Notes: a model not told the origin generated them from the letters alone. A stretch of DNA of 64,000 bases from Streptomyces sp. Ru73 (GCF_002920575.1 NZ_PQSQ01000009.1:62001-126000); one strand, 5' to 3'. Positions 35,011-44,360 are shown, counted from the stretch's first letter. Translations and numbers: made by a program.

Positions 35011-35011
35011 G

Positions 35012-35800
35012 TCACGGCTTCGGCAGCCCCAGCACCCGATCCCGCAGCACGGGGAAGACGTGCCGGGTCTTCCCGACCAGCTCCGGGTCCAGCTCGGCGC
35101 CGATGATCTCCTCGCCGGTGCCCGCCTCGGCGAGCACCTCGCCCCACGGGTCGACGATCACGCTGTGCCCGGCCTGCTCGACGCCGGCGTGGCTGCCGCC
35201 CGTGCCGCAGGCGAGCATGTACGTCTGGTTCTCCACCGCGCGGGCCCTGGCCAGCAGGGACCAGTGCGCGCGGCGCCGCGCCGGCCAGCCGGCCGGGATC
35301 ACCAGGGTCTGCGCGCCCGCGTCCACCAGCTGCCGGAACAGCTCGGGGAACCGCAGGTCGTAGCAGGTGGCCAGGCCGAGCGTGGTGTCCGGCAGCGGGA
35401 CCGTCACCGGCTCGGTGCCTGCGCCCAGCAGCGTCGCCTCGCCCTTGTCGAAGCCGAAGCGGTGGATCTTGCGGTACTGCGCGGTGCGCTCCCCGTCGGG
35501 GGAGTAGACGAGCGAGGTGTTGTACAGCGTGCCGTCCGGCGCGCGCTCGATGACCGACCCGGCGTGCAGCCAGACGCCCGCGTCCCGCGCCGCCGCGGAC
35601 ATCGCCCGGTGCGTCGGGCCTTCCAGTTCCTCGGCGACCGCCTCGAACTCCTCGAAGGCGAAGGCGCCCACCGGCCACAGTTCGGGCAGGACCACGAGAT
35701 CAGCGGCCGACTGCGAGCGGACGAGCGAAGCCACGCGCTCCCGGCGGGAATTGACCGGTTCCTGTTGGTCCACACCGACTTGGATCAGTGAAGCGCGCAC
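35012..35800 (-). CDS. Carbon-nitrogen hydrolase (nitrilase superfamily)
   Basis: A 262-residue enzyme with the complete catalytic triad: E40 in VVLPELWP, K111 in QYRKIHRF and C146 in ATCYDLRFPE. These enzymes hydrolyse amides, most often omega-amides or N-carbamoyl compounds. The short length and the RFPELFRQL segment resemble the omega-amidase/NIT2 branch, but the substrate is an inference. The start is GTG 35800, and the divergent MDMPI-fold gene begins 145 bases away. Confidence 0.92.
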   Translation of the reverse strand: MRASLIQVGVDQQEPVNSRRERVASLVRSQSAADLVVLPELWPVGAFAFEEFEAVAEELEGPTHRAMSAAARDAGVWLHAGSVIERAPDGTLYNTSLVYSPDGERTAQYRKIHRFGFDKGEATLLGAGTEPVTVPLPDTTLGLATCYDLRFPELFRQLVDAGAQTLVIPAGWPARRRAHWSLLARARAVENQTYMLACGTGGSHAGVEQAGHSVIVDPWGEVLAEAGTGEEIIGAELDPELVGKTRHVFPVLRDRVLGLPKP

Positions 35801-35944
35801 AGTACCACCGCCTGGTCTTCCGAGCCCGGTCCGCCGTCAAAAAATGCCTACGATGGTCACCCGAAAGCACTGCCGGGGTGCCCGTGCGCAGCGTAACTTA
35901 ACTGCACAGACAGCAGCCCGCGTACGAACCGTCCGAGGGGTCCC

Positions 35945-36769
35945 GTGACCGTCCACCCAGTCCTCCAGCCCTCCATCGACGCCTGGACGCACTCCATCGA
36001 AGCGATATCCGAGCTGGTGACGCCACTCGTGGAAGGGGAGTGGAATCGCGCCACCGAATGCCCCGGCTGGTCGGTGCGGGACGTCGTGTCCCACCTCATC
36101 GGCCTGGACTGCGAGGCGCTGGGCGACCCCCGCCCCATCCATGCGCTGCCGCGCGATCTCTACCACGTCCGCAGCGAGTTCGCGCGGTACATGGAAATGC
36201 AGGTCGACGTCCGCCGGCACCACACGGGCCCCGAGATGACGGCCGAGCTGGAGTACACGATCATCCGCCGCGCCCGGCAGCTGCGCAACGAGACCCGCGC
36301 GCCGGACACGATCGTCCGCGGCCCGCAGGGCAAGGAGCAGACGCTCGAACACGCGCTGACGGTACGGGCCTTCGACACCTGGGTGCACGAGCAGGACATC
36401 CGCCGGGCGCTGGGACAGCCCGGCAACCTCGACTCCCCCGGTGCCCACCTCACCCGCGACTTCCTGATACCTGCGCTGGGCAAGGTCGTCGCCGAGGGCG
36501 CGGGCGCGCCGGCCGGCTCGGCCGTGGTGATCGACGTGACCGGCCCGGTGGAGTTCATGCGGACGGTACGGGTCGACGCGGAGGGCCGCGGCTCGGTGGA
36601 CGGCAGCGTCTCGCTGGGCCCGGCCGTGACGCTCACGACCGACTGGGAGACGTACGTCCGGCTGGCCTGCGGCCGGGTGCGGCCCGCCGCGGTCGCCGAC
36701 CGGATCAAGACCGAAGGCGACGAGGCGCTGGCCGCCGCCGTGCTGGACCACTTCGCGGTGACGCCGTAG
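35945..36769 (+). CDS. Maleylpyruvate isomerase-family (DinB/MDMPI fold) mycothiol-dependent protein
   Basis: A 274-residue protein. The N-terminal MDMPI metal-binding domain shows the family pattern ATECPGWSVRDVVSHLIGLD (metal His) and the second metal segment TWVHEQDIRRALGQP. The C-terminal SCP2-like domain includes VTLTTDWETYVRLACGR. Members use mycothiol and a divalent metal to isomerise or transfer groups to thiols. The start is GTG 35945 behind GAGGGGTCCC. The reaction performed here is not known. Confidence 0.9.
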   Translation: MTVHPVLQPSIDAWTHSIEAISELVTPLVEGEWNRATECPGWSVRDVVSHLIGLDCEALGDPRPIHALPRDLYHVRSEFARYMEMQVDVRRHHTGPEMTAELEYTIIRRARQLRNETRAPDTIVRGPQGKEQTLEHALTVRAFDTWVHEQDIRRALGQPGNLDSPGAHLTRDFLIPALGKVVAEGAGAPAGSAVVIDVTGPVEFMRTVRVDAEGRGSVDGSVSLGPAVTLTTDWETYVRLACGRVRPAAVADRIKTEGDEALAAAVLDHFAVTP

Positions 36770-36813
36770 GGCGGGTGACGCCGGAGGCTGCGCAGGGGTG
36801 ACGAGAAGCGGCA

Positions 36814-36845
36814 GGGCCCGCCGCCGTGGACACGGCGGCGGGCCC
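36814..36845. terminator. Terminator between convergent genes
   Basis: A perfect 14-bp stem GGGCCCGCCGCCGT with the loop GGAC, located between the MDMPI-fold gene and the end of the MFS gene. Confidence 0.8.
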
Positions 36846-36876
36846 TCGTACGTGCGGGAGGCGTGCGCTCAGGCGG

Positions 36877-38190
36877 TCACGCCGGTACGTGCACCGCCTC
36901 CACCCGGCTCGCGACCGTCCGCTCGCGCTCGCGGCGGGCGGCCCGCGCGCGCAGCCGCAGGATCTGGCTCAGGCCCAGCGCCTCCAGGACGAAGACCGTC
37001 GTGAAGGCGATGCGGTAGTTGTCGCCCGTGGCGTCCAGCAGCACGCCGACCGCCAGCAGCGTCGTCATCGAGGCCATGAAGCCGCCCATGTTGACGATGC
37101 CGGAGGCGGTGCCCTGGCGCTCCGGCGGGTTGGCAGGGCGGGCGAAGTCGAAGCCGATCATCGAGGCCGGGCCGCAGGTGCCGAGCACCACGCAGGTGAC
37201 GACCAGCAGCGCCATCGGCGCGTGCCCCGGCCAGCACAGCATGGCCGCCCACAGCGACGCCGTGGCGCCGACGGTGCCGAGCGCGAGCGGCAGCCGGGCC
37301 GCGTGGTGGCGGGCGATGATCTGCCCGTACACGAGCCCGGAAGCCATGTTCGAGACCACGATGAGGGTCAGCAGCCCGCCGGCCGCGGTCTCGGTGAGGC
37401 CCTGGGCCTCGACGAGGAACGGCATCCCCCACAGCAGCAGGAAGAACATCGCCGGGAACTGGGTGGTGAAGTGCACCCACATGCCGAGCCGGGTGCCCGG
37501 CTCCCGCCAGCACTCGGAGATCTGCCGCCGTACGTAGCCGCCGGCCACCGCCGGCTTGCTCACGGGCACCGGCGCGAAGCCCTCGGGGTGGTCCTTGAGG
37601 AAGAGCAGGACCAGCGCGATCACGGCGATGCCGCAGACGGCGCTGCCCGCGAAGGTCGGCGTCCAGCCGACGGTGTCCAGCAGCCGGGCGAGGACGAGGG
37701 TGGAGACGAGGTTGCCGGACATGCCGATGAGCGCGGCGATCTGCGCGATCAGCGGGCCGCGGCGGGCCGGGAACCAGCGCGTGCCCAGCCGCAGCACGCT
37801 GATGAAGGTCATCGCGTCGCCGCAGCCCAGCAGGGCGCGGGAGACCAGCGCCATGACGTACGAGCCGGACAGCGCGAAGCCGAGCTGGCCGACGGTGTAG
37901 AGCGTCGCGCCGAGGATCAGGACCTTCTTGGGGCCCATCTTGTCGACCATCAGGCCGACGGGTATCTGCATGCCGGCGTAGACCAGCAGCTGCAGGATGG
38001 AGAAGGTCGACAGCGCCGAGGCGTTGATGTGGAAGCGCTCGGCGGCGTCCAGCCCGGCGACGCCCAGGCTGGTGCGGTAGATGATGGCGACGAAGTAGAC
38101 GGCGACGCCGATGCCCCAGACCCAGACGGCCTGCCGGCCGCCGGGCGGGTCCCCGGGCAGCGTGACCGGGGCGTTCTGTGCGCTGCTCAT
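36877..38190 (-). CDS. MFS transporter
   Basis: A 437-residue permease with twelve predicted helices. The MFS signature loop between helices 2 and 3 is GLMVDKMGPKKVLI. The pattern around IYRTSLGVAGLDAAERFHIN and IGMSGNLVSTLVLARLL resembles the anion:cation symporter/sugar-acid group, but the substrate cannot be named. Its start overlaps the stop of the GntR gene by four bases (ATGA), so both are one operon and the regulator probably controls the transporter. Confidence 0.92.
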   Translation of the reverse strand: MSSAQNAPVTLPGDPPGGRQAVWVWGIGVAVYFVAIIYRTSLGVAGLDAAERFHINASALSTFSILQLLVYAGMQIPVGLMVDKMGPKKVLILGATLYTVGQLGFALSGSYVMALVSRALLGCGDAMTFISVLRLGTRWFPARRGPLIAQIAALIGMSGNLVSTLVLARLLDTVGWTPTFAGSAVCGIAVIALVLLFLKDHPEGFAPVPVSKPAVAGGYVRRQISECWREPGTRLGMWVHFTTQFPAMFFLLLWGMPFLVEAQGLTETAAGGLLTLIVVSNMASGLVYGQIIARHHAARLPLALGTVGATASLWAAMLCWPGHAPMALLVVTCVVLGTCGPASMIGFDFARPANPPERQGTASGIVNMGGFMASMTTLLAVGVLLDATGDNYRIAFTTVFVLEALGLSQILRLRARAARRERERTVASRVEAVHVPA

Positions 38191-38876
38191 CGCACGTCCC
38201 CCTGAGCGAGGTTGCGGACCCAGCCGACGTGCCGGTGCACGGCGGTGGTGGCGGCCTCCGCGTCGCCGGCCCGCAGCGCTTCGAGAATCTCGGCGTGCTC
38301 GGCGATGTTCTTCGCGATCCGGTCCGGGTGCGCGTGCATCACCGCGACGCCCATCCGCAGCTGGCGGTCGCGCAGCTGCTCGTAGAGGCGGTCCAGGATC
38401 TGGTTGCCGGCGCTGCGCACGATCGCGGCGTGGAAGCAGCGGTCGGCGACCGAGACGGCGGCCAGGTCACCGGCGGCGACCTGCTCCCGCATCGTCGCCA
38501 GCTGGGCCTCCAGCTCGTCGATCAGCGCGGCCGGCGCGGGCACGGCCTTGCGCGTCGCGTGCTCCTCGACCAGCAGCCGGGTCTCCACGACGTCCGCGAT
38601 CTCCTGCGCGGAGACCGGCAGCACCATGGCGCCCTTCTTCGGGTAGAGCTTGAGCAGCCCCTCGACCTCCAGCCGCAGCAGTGCCTCCCGTACGGGCGTC
38701 CGCGACACGCCCACGGCCTCGGCGAGCTCGCCCTCGGTGAGCAGCATGCCGCCCTCGTAGCGGCGCTCCAGGACGGCCTGCTTGACGTACGCGTACACCC
38801 GCTCGGCGGCGGGCGGCTGCTTGGCGGGTGTCTTCTCGGGGACGGGGGCGGGGGCTGACACGGAGGGGAGGGGCAT
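38187..38876 (-). CDS. GntR family (FCD-type) transcriptional regulator
   Basis: About 229 residues. A winged helix (AYVKQAVLERRYEGGMLLTE, then GELAEAVGVSRTPVREALLR) is followed by an all-helical FCD ligand domain with the metal/ligand histidines in DRCFHAAIVRSAGN, AEHAEILEALRAGD and VHRHVGWV. I chose ATG 38876 because AGGGA sits nine bases upstream. GTG 38927 or ATG 38921 would add 15-17 residues but would place the start only eight bases from the operator. FCD regulators respond to small organic acids or acyl compounds and usually repress their own operon. Confidence 0.88.
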   Translation of the reverse strand: MPLPSVSAPAPVPEKTPAKQPPAAERVYAYVKQAVLERRYEGGMLLTEGELAEAVGVSRTPVREALLRLEVEGLLKLYPKKGAMVLPVSAQEIADVVETRLLVEEHATRKAVPAPAALIDELEAQLATMREQVAAGDLAAVSVADRCFHAAIVRSAGNQILDRLYEQLRDRQLRMGVAVMHAHPDRIAKNIAEHAEILEALRAGDAEAATTAVHRHVGWVRNLAQGDVR

Positions 38877-38934
38877 GCGCAGCATTCCCTGAGGGGCGGT
38901 GGCCGGGCGACGGGTGGGCATGAGCACAGGATAG

Positions 38935-38947
38935 ATACAACAGGTAT
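38935..38947. promoter_or_regulatory. Candidate GntR operator
   Basis: ATAC-AACAG-GTAT is a 4-bp dyad in an AT-rich patch (GATAGATACAACAGGTATG) upstream of the GntR-MFS operon. It resembles FadR/FCD-type operators built on GTAT/ATAC half-sites. Autoregulation is inferred. Confidence 0.5.
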
Positions 38948-39013
38948 GCGTCCGCGAACGCGTCCATGATGCGGAATGGACGGGAAGGTGAACGCGGGCC
39001 GTACCGGGCCGCG

Positions 39014-39451
39014 CTAGAGCCGCCCGGCCTCCGTGAGACGGCGTACGACCTGGCGGAACGCGGGGGCGCAGACGTCGAAGTCCTCGGCGTTGTGCCAGGC
39101 GACCTCGGCGATCTCGCGGCCCGGTACGGGCTCCACGGTGGCGGGGCCGCCGGTGAAGCAGGTCATCCGCAGGCGCCGGCCGGCGCGGCCGTGCGCCACG
39201 TCGTGCACGGTGAACGCTTCGGTCAGCTCGGCCGCCGGAATCCGTACGCCGATCTCCTCGGCCAGCTCACGGGAGAGCGCCTCAGCGGCCGTCTCGCCGG
39301 GCTCGTACTTGCCGCCGGGGAGGTAGAAGGTGTCGTTGCCGCGCGTACGGACGCTCAGCAGGCGGCCGTCGCGGACGTGCAGCCAGGCGACGGACTCCAG
39401 CGGCGCGAGGCCGTCCCGGCCCATGTCAGCAGCGATCTGTGTATCGGTCAT
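39014..39451 (-). CDS. Nudix hydrolase
   Basis: A 145-residue protein with a complete Nudix box: G47-x5-E53-x7-R61-E62-L-x-E65-E66-x-G68-V. The box coordinates magnesium and cleaves nucleoside diphosphates linked to other groups. The substrate is unknown; the protein is short and resembles MutT-like house-cleaning enzymes. ATG 39451 (MTDTQIAADMG) is preferred; GTG/ATG codons six residues upstream are possible and no good Shine-Dalgarno separates them. Confidence 0.9.
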   Translation of the reverse strand: MTDTQIAADMGRDGLAPLESVAWLHVRDGRLLSVRTRGNDTFYLPGGKYEPGETAAEALSRELAEEIGVRIPAAELTEAFTVHDVAHGRAGRRLRMTCFTGGPATVEPVPGREIAEVAWHNAEDFDVCAPAFRQVVRRLTEAGRL

Positions 39452-39550
39452 GACGGTGACCGTAGGCAAGGCGGCGCGGCGGCACCAATTGCTTTTCGCC
39501 GAGCCGCCCTGCCCGGGCCGCTGTCTCGCGGGGTGTCCCCGCCTACGGAA

Positions 39551-41005
39551 CTAGCCCCAGGTGATCAGGCGCTTCGGGTGCTCCAGTATCGCCGCGGTGT
39601 CCGCGAGGACCTTGGAGCCCAGCTCGCCGTCGACCAGCCGGTGGTCGAACGACAGCGCCAGCGTCGTCACCTGGCGCGGCTTGACCTTGCCCTTGTGGAC
39701 CCAGGGCTGCTCCTTGACCGCGCCGAAGGCGAGGATCGCGGATTCACCGGGGTTCAGGATGGGCGTACCGGTGTCGACGCCGAAGACGCCGACGTTGGTG
39801 ATGGTGACCGTGCCGCCCGCCATGTCCGCCGGGGAGGTCTTGCCCTCGCGGGCCGTGGCGACCAGCTCGCTCAGCGACTCGCCGAGCTGCGGCAGCGTCT
39901 TGGCGCCGGCGTCCTTGATGTTCGGCACGATCAGACCGCGCGGGGTGGCGGCCGCGATGCCCAGGTTCACGTAGTCCTTGCGGACGATCTCCTGGTTCTC
40001 CTCGTCCCAGGAGGCGTTGATGTCCGGGTGGCGCTTGATGGCGACCAGGAACGCCTTGGCGACGAGGAGGAGCGGGTTCACGCGGACGCCCGCCATGTCG
40101 GGGTCCTGCTTCAGCTCCTGTACGAGCTTCATCGTGCGGGTCACGTCGACGGTGATGAACTCCGTGACGTGCGGCGCGGTGAACGCGGAGTTGACCATCG
40201 CCTGGGCGGTGGCCTTGCGCACGCCCTTGACCGGGATGCGGGTCTCCCGGGCCGCGGCCACCGTCTCGGGGGCCGGTGCGGGCACGGCGGGGGCCGGCGC
40301 CACGTCGTACTCCGGCACCGCCGCGGGGGCGGGCGCCGCCGCCGCGTGCACGTCCTCGCGGGTGATGATCCCGTCGGGGCCGCTCGGAATGACGGTCGCC
40401 AGGTCGATGCCGAGGTCCTTGGCGAGCTTGCGGACGGGCGGCTTGGCCAGCGGACGGCCGCCGGCGGCGGGCTCGGCCGGGGCAGCGGGCGCGGCCGCGG
40501 GCGTTTCACGTGAAACCGGCGCGGCGGCCGGCTCGGGCGCGGCATGGCCGTTCAGCTCGGCCTGGACGGCCGCCCCGACGCCATTGGCGGTACCGGTGCC
40601 GGGCTGCGCCTTGCGCGCCCGCCGCTTGGTCGAGGACGGCGCGGCGCCGTAGCCGACCAGGACGGCCTTGCGGCCCTCCTCGCCGCCCTCGGCTGCCGGC
40701 TCGTCGGCCTCCGGAGCGGCGGCCGGGGCCTCGGCCGGGCCGGCCCCCGGGTCGGTGTCCACGCTGATGATGACCGTGCCGACGTCGACCGTGGTGCCCT
40801 CGCCGAAGCGCAGCTCATGCACGACGCCGTCGTACGGGATGGGCAGCTCGACGGCCGCCTTGGCGGTCTCGACCTCGCAGACGACCTGCCCGTCGGAGAC
40901 GGTGTCGCCCTCGGCGACGTACCACTTGAGGATCTCCGCCTCGGTGAGCCCCTCGCCCACGTCGGGCATCTTGAACTCGCGGAAGCGCTGATCGGTTGCA
41001 GTCAT
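39551..41005 (-). CDS. bkdC: 2-oxoacid dehydrogenase E2 component (dihydrolipoamide acyltransferase), operon 1
   Basis: A 484-residue E2 enzyme, the core of a branched-chain 2-oxoacid or pyruvate dehydrogenase complex. The lipoyl domain (1-75) has its lysine in EVETAKAAVE. After an Ala/Pro/Glu-rich linker comes the peripheral subunit-binding domain (PPVRKLAKDLGIDLATVIPS). The catalytic domain has the active-site motif SFDHRLVDGELG near 455. It transfers the acyl group from lipoate to CoA. ATG 41005 follows GAGGAGA. A parS site lies in the linker before the subunit-binding domain. No E3 gene is in the window. Confidence 0.94.
   Translation of the reverse strand: MTATDQRFREFKMPDVGEGLTEAEILKWYVAEGDTVSDGQVVCEVETAKAAVELPIPYDGVVHELRFGEGTTVDVGTVIISVDTDPGAGPAEAPAAAPEADEPAAEGGEEGRKAVLVGYGAAPSSTKRRARKAQPGTGTANGVGAAVQAELNGHAAPEPAAAPVSRETPAAAPAAPAEPAAGGRPLAKPPVRKLAKDLGIDLATVIPSGPDGIITREDVHAAAAPAPAAVPEYDVAPAPAVPAPAPETVAAARETRIPVKGVRKATAQAMVNSAFTAPHVTEFITVDVTRTMKLVQELKQDPDMAGVRVNPLLLVAKAFLVAIKRHPDINASWDEENQEIVRKDYVNLGIAAATPRGLIVPNIKDAGAKTLPQLGESLSELVATAREGKTSPADMAGGTVTITNVGVFGVDTGTPILNPGESAILAFGAVKEQPWVHKGKVKPRQVTTLALSFDHRLVDGELGSKVLADTAAILEHPKRLITWG
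40503..40516. other. parS site inside E2 gene
   Basis: An exact parS. Read on the gene strand it encodes V-S-R-E-T at residues 164-168, in the Ala/Pro-rich hinge between the lipoyl and subunit-binding domains. Confidence 0.92.
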
Positions 41006-41028
41006 GGTCACGACTCTCCTCAAGCCCC

Positions 41029-42012
41029 TCAGTACGCCAGCGACCGGTCGACCGCGTCCAGCACCCGGTCGAGGTTCGGAAGGTACTCGTCCTCCAGCCG
41101 GGACGGCGGATAGGGGGCGTGGTAGCCGCCCACCCGCAGCACCGGCGCCTCCAGGTGGTAGAAGCACCGCTCGGTGATCCGTGCGGCGATCTCCGCGCCG
41201 GAGCCGAGGAAGACCGGCGCCTCGTGCACGACGACCAGGCGGCGGGTCTTCTCGACGGAGGACTGGAGCGTGTCGAAGTCGAGCGGCGAGATCGAGCGCA
41301 GGTCGACGATCTCGACCGACTTGCCCTCCTCGGCGGCGACCTGGGCGGCGTCCTGGCAGACCTTGACCATCGGGCCGTACGCGGCGAGCGTCAGGTCGCT
41401 GCCCTCGCGGGCGACGCGGGCCTTGTGCAGCGGGTGCGGGATGGCCTCGGTGTCCAGCGCGGACTTGTCGTGGTAGCGGCGCTTGGGCTCGAAGTAGATG
41501 ACCGGGTCGTCGCCCTGGATGGCCTGCTGGAGCATCCAGTAGGCGTCCGAGGCGTTCGAAGGAGTGATCACCTTCAGGCCCGCGACGTGCGCGAACAGCG
41601 CCTCGGGCGACTCGGAGTGGTGCTCGACGGCGCCGATCGCGCCGCCGTAGGGAATCCGGATGACGACCGGCAGCTTGACCTTGCCGAGCGCGCGGGCGTG
41701 CATCTTGGCGAGCTGGGTGACGATCTGGTCGTAGGCGGGGAAGACGAAGCCGTCGAACTGGATCTCGACGACCGGGCGGTAGCCGCGCAGGGCCATGCCG
41801 ATCGCGGTGCCGACGATGCCGGACTCGGCGAGCGGGGTGTCGATCACCCGGTCCTCGCCGAAGTCCTTCTGCAGGCCGTCGGTGACGCGGAAGACGCCGC
41901 CGAGCTTGCCCACGTCCTCGCCCATGACGAGGACCTTGGGGTCGGCGTCCATGGCCGCGCGCAGCGATTCGTTGATCGCCTTGGCGATCGTGATCTTCTC
42001 GAAGACAGCCAT
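41029..42012 (-). CDS. bkdB: 2-oxoacid dehydrogenase E1 beta subunit, operon 1
   Basis: A 327-residue transketolase-like beta subunit of E1. Family segments include LVMGEDVGKLGGVFRVT, DTPLAESGIVGTAIGMAL and RIPYGGAIGAVEHHSESPEA. It binds thiamine diphosphate together with the alpha subunit and decarboxylates branched-chain 2-oxoacids. ATG 42012 lies one base from the stop of the alpha gene, with GGAGGAGAACTGAC upstream inside it; the E2 gene follows after 23 bases. Confidence 0.94.
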   Translation of the reverse strand: MAVFEKITIAKAINESLRAAMDADPKVLVMGEDVGKLGGVFRVTDGLQKDFGEDRVIDTPLAESGIVGTAIGMALRGYRPVVEIQFDGFVFPAYDQIVTQLAKMHARALGKVKLPVVIRIPYGGAIGAVEHHSESPEALFAHVAGLKVITPSNASDAYWMLQQAIQGDDPVIYFEPKRRYHDKSALDTEAIPHPLHKARVAREGSDLTLAAYGPMVKVCQDAAQVAAEEGKSVEIVDLRSISPLDFDTLQSSVEKTRRLVVVHEAPVFLGSGAEIAARITERCFYHLEAPVLRVGGYHAPYPPSRLEDEYLPNLDRVLDAVDRSLAY

Positions 42013-42013
42013 G

Positions 42014-43237
42014 TCAGTTCTCCTCCGCGAACGAGGCCTGGTACGCGGCGAACTGGGCGCGCTCCTCGTCGACGAGCGCGTGCCCGTCGGCGTAGACGTG
42101 CTCGAACATCGCCATGTCATCGGGGTTCGGCATGGTGCGGACCGCGTCGCGCACCCGCTTGCCGAGCGCCTCGTCCTCCTTCTCGACGGACGCGAAGAAC
42201 GCCTCGTCGGCGATCCCCTCGGCCTCCAGGTACCGGCGGAGCCGCAGGATCGGGTCCTTGGCCTCCCAGGCCGCGAGCTCGTCGTTGCCGCGGTAGCGCG
42301 TGGGGTCGTCGGAGGTGGTGTGGGCGCCCATGCGGTAGGTGTACGCCTCGACCAGCATCGGCCCCTGGCCGGTGCGGGCGCGGTCCAGGGCCGCCTTGGT
42401 GACGGCGAGGACGGCGAGCACGTCGTTGCCGTCGACCCGTACGCCGGGGAAGCCGTAGCCGCGGGCGCGCTGGAAGAGCGGCACCCTGGTCTGCTTCTCG
42501 GTCGGCTCGGAGATCGCCCACTGGTTGTTCTGGCAGAAGAACACCACGGGCGCGTTGTACACGGCGGCGAAGGTGAAGGACTCGGCGACGTCACCCTGGC
42601 TGGACGCGCCGTCACCGAAGTAGGCGATGACGGCGGAGTCGGCGCCGTCCTTCTGGACGCCCATCGCGTAGCCCGTCGCGTGCAGCGTCTGCGAGCCGAT
42701 GACGATCGTGTACAGGTGGAAGTTGTTGCTGTTCGGGTCCCAGCCGCCGTGGTTGACGCCGCGGAACATGCCCAGCAGGTTCGTCGGGTCCACCCCGCGG
42801 CACCAGGCGACGCCGTGCTCGCGGTAGGTGGGGAAGACGTAGTCGTCGTCGCGCAGCGCGCGTCCCGAGCCGATCTGCGCGGCCTCCTGGCCCAGCAGGG
42901 AGGGCCACAGGCCCAGCTCGCCCTGGCGCTGCAGGGTGGTCGCCTCGGCGTCGAACTTCCGCGTCAGCACCATGTCGCGGTACAGGCCGCGCAGCTCCTC
43001 GGCGGACAGGTCGATCGCGTACTCCGGGTGCTCGACGCGCTCCCCCTCGGGGGTGAGCAGCTGGACGAACCGGTCCGGATCCTGCTCCGCCGAAGCCGGC
43101 GTTCCGGCGGCCGGCTTCGTCCCGGCCTTCGCGCCGGTCTTGGCCTTCGCCGCGGTCCCGCCGGGCGCTTTCTTCGCGGTCGTGCGCTTGCCGCTACTGC
43201 GCGTAGCTTTCCGTGCGGCAGTGCTGTCCACGGTCAC
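42014..43237 (-). CDS. bkdA: 2-oxoacid dehydrogenase E1 alpha subunit, operon 1
   Basis: A 407-residue alpha subunit. The thiamine diphosphate motif is GDGASSQGDVAESF ... NN (GDG-x25-NN type). The phosphorylation-loop-like segment YRMGAHTTSDDPTRYR is present. The first 50 residues are Lys/Ala/Thr-rich (SSGKRTTAKKAPGGTAAKAK), an extension absent from the second alpha subunit in this window. Automatic annotation often calls such proteins pyruvate dehydrogenase; the genetic context favours branched-chain substrates. Start GTG 43237 has GGAGGAGCAGCAC upstream. Confidence 0.93.
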   Translation of the reverse strand: MTVDSTAARKATRSSGKRTTAKKAPGGTAAKAKTGAKAGTKPAAGTPASAEQDPDRFVQLLTPEGERVEHPEYAIDLSAEELRGLYRDMVLTRKFDAEATTLQRQGELGLWPSLLGQEAAQIGSGRALRDDDYVFPTYREHGVAWCRGVDPTNLLGMFRGVNHGGWDPNSNNFHLYTIVIGSQTLHATGYAMGVQKDGADSAVIAYFGDGASSQGDVAESFTFAAVYNAPVVFFCQNNQWAISEPTEKQTRVPLFQRARGYGFPGVRVDGNDVLAVLAVTKAALDRARTGQGPMLVEAYTYRMGAHTTSDDPTRYRGNDELAAWEAKDPILRLRRYLEAEGIADEAFFASVEKEDEALGKRVRDAVRTMPNPDDMAMFEHVYADGHALVDEERAQFAAYQASFAEEN

Positions 43238-43426
43238 GTGCTGCTCCTCCGTCTGTCCGGCCCCCGGGGTCCGCCGGCGGCCGTATTGCGGCTCACCCGG
43301 TCTCCGATACGGCGCACGGGGTGTGTGCGAACGCGGTCAGGCCCGGGTGGAACAAAACTGCCCCGGACGTGGCCTGCCCATGCACGTTACCCATTTCCCG
43401 AGCCTAAGCGAAAACGGCCCTGACCT

Positions 43427-43457
43427 GCGATTTTGCTTGGATTTCCAAGTAAATCGC
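43427..43457. promoter_or_regulatory. AT-rich palindrome between first bkd operon and response regulator
   Basis: The arms GCGATTTTGCTTGG and CCAAGTAAATCGC flank ATTT; pairing is complete except for a small bulge (TG against A). It lies in the 327-base divergent gap 43238-43564, about 190 bases upstream of bkdA and 110 before the response regulator. Its low GC makes it stand out. It could be an operator for an Lrp-type or NarL-type regulator. The rest of the gap shows no other clear element. Confidence 0.55.
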
Positions 43458-43564
43458 GAAGGGTGGGAACAACTCCTGGTCACAGCGTCGCAGGCCGCCG
43501 GGACAACGGCACGTTATATCGCCGGGCCGGAGCACGGGAAGGGTTCGTGTGTGAGACTGAGGCC

Positions 43565-44224
43565 GTGCACGAAGACGGAAAAATCACGGTATTCCTCCTC
43601 GACGATCATGAGGTCGTCCGGCGTGGCGTTCACGACATGCTCACCGTAGAGAGCGACATCGAGGTGGTCGGCGAGGCCGGCACGGCAGCGGACGCCCTGG
43701 TCAGGATCCCTGCGACGCGCCCCGACGTGGCCGTGCTGGACGTCCGGCTGCCGGACGGCAGCGGTGTCGAGGTGTGCCGCGAGATCCGCTCGCAGAACGA
43801 GGACATCAAGTGCCTCATGCTCACGTCTTTCGCCGATGACGAGGCACTTTTCGACGCGATCATGGCCGGTGCTTCCGGGTACGTGCTCAAGGCCATCCGC
43901 GGGAACGAGCTGCTCTCGGCCGTCCGGGACGTGGCGGCCGGCAAGTCCCTGCTGGACCCCGTGGCCACCGCACGGGTCCTGGAACGGCTGCGGGACGGCG
44001 GCGGTCCCAAGGGCGACGACCGGCTGGCGAACCTCACCGAACAGGAACGGCGGATCCTCGACCTGATCGGCGAGGGACTCACCAACCGCGCCATCGGGGA
44101 ACGGCTGCACCTGGCCGAGAAAACCATCAAGAATTACGTTTCCAGCCTGCTCGCCAAACTCGGTATGGAACGCCGTTCGCAGGCCGCCGCATACGTGGCC
44201 AGAATGCAGGCGGAAGGCCGCTGA
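43565..44224 (+). CDS. Orphan NarL/FixJ-type response regulator
   Basis: A 219-residue two-component regulator with a complete receiver domain (D13-D14, phospho-acceptor D59, T87, K109) and a LuxR-type helix-turn-helix ([40 protein letters not shown]). No sensor kinase gene is adjacent. The start is uncertain: GTG 43565 opens directly on the receiver domain, while GTG 43547 with GGAAGGG upstream would add six residues. It is divergent from the first bkd operon and may control it or itself through the palindrome between them. Confidence 0.93.
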   Translation: MHEDGKITVFLLDDHEVVRRGVHDMLTVESDIEVVGEAGTAADALVRIPATRPDVAVLDVRLPDGSGVEVCREIRSQNEDIKCLMLTSFADDEALFDAIMAGASGYVLKAIRGNELLSAVRDVAAGKSLLDPVATARVLERLRDGGGPKGDDRLANLTEQERRILDLIGEGLTNRAIGERLHLAEKTIKNYVSSLLAKLGMERRSQAAAYVARMQAEGR

Positions 44225-44360
44225 TCACGGCCCGGTGCCGCGCCATTGCCGGCTTTACCGGGCTGACCTGCGGAATCCGTGATTTCGGGACCAACGTCCC
44301 GGCGGCCCGGGGGCGGCCGCCCCTACAGCAGGCACAGCGCAGCCGGGCAGGGTGGTGGCC

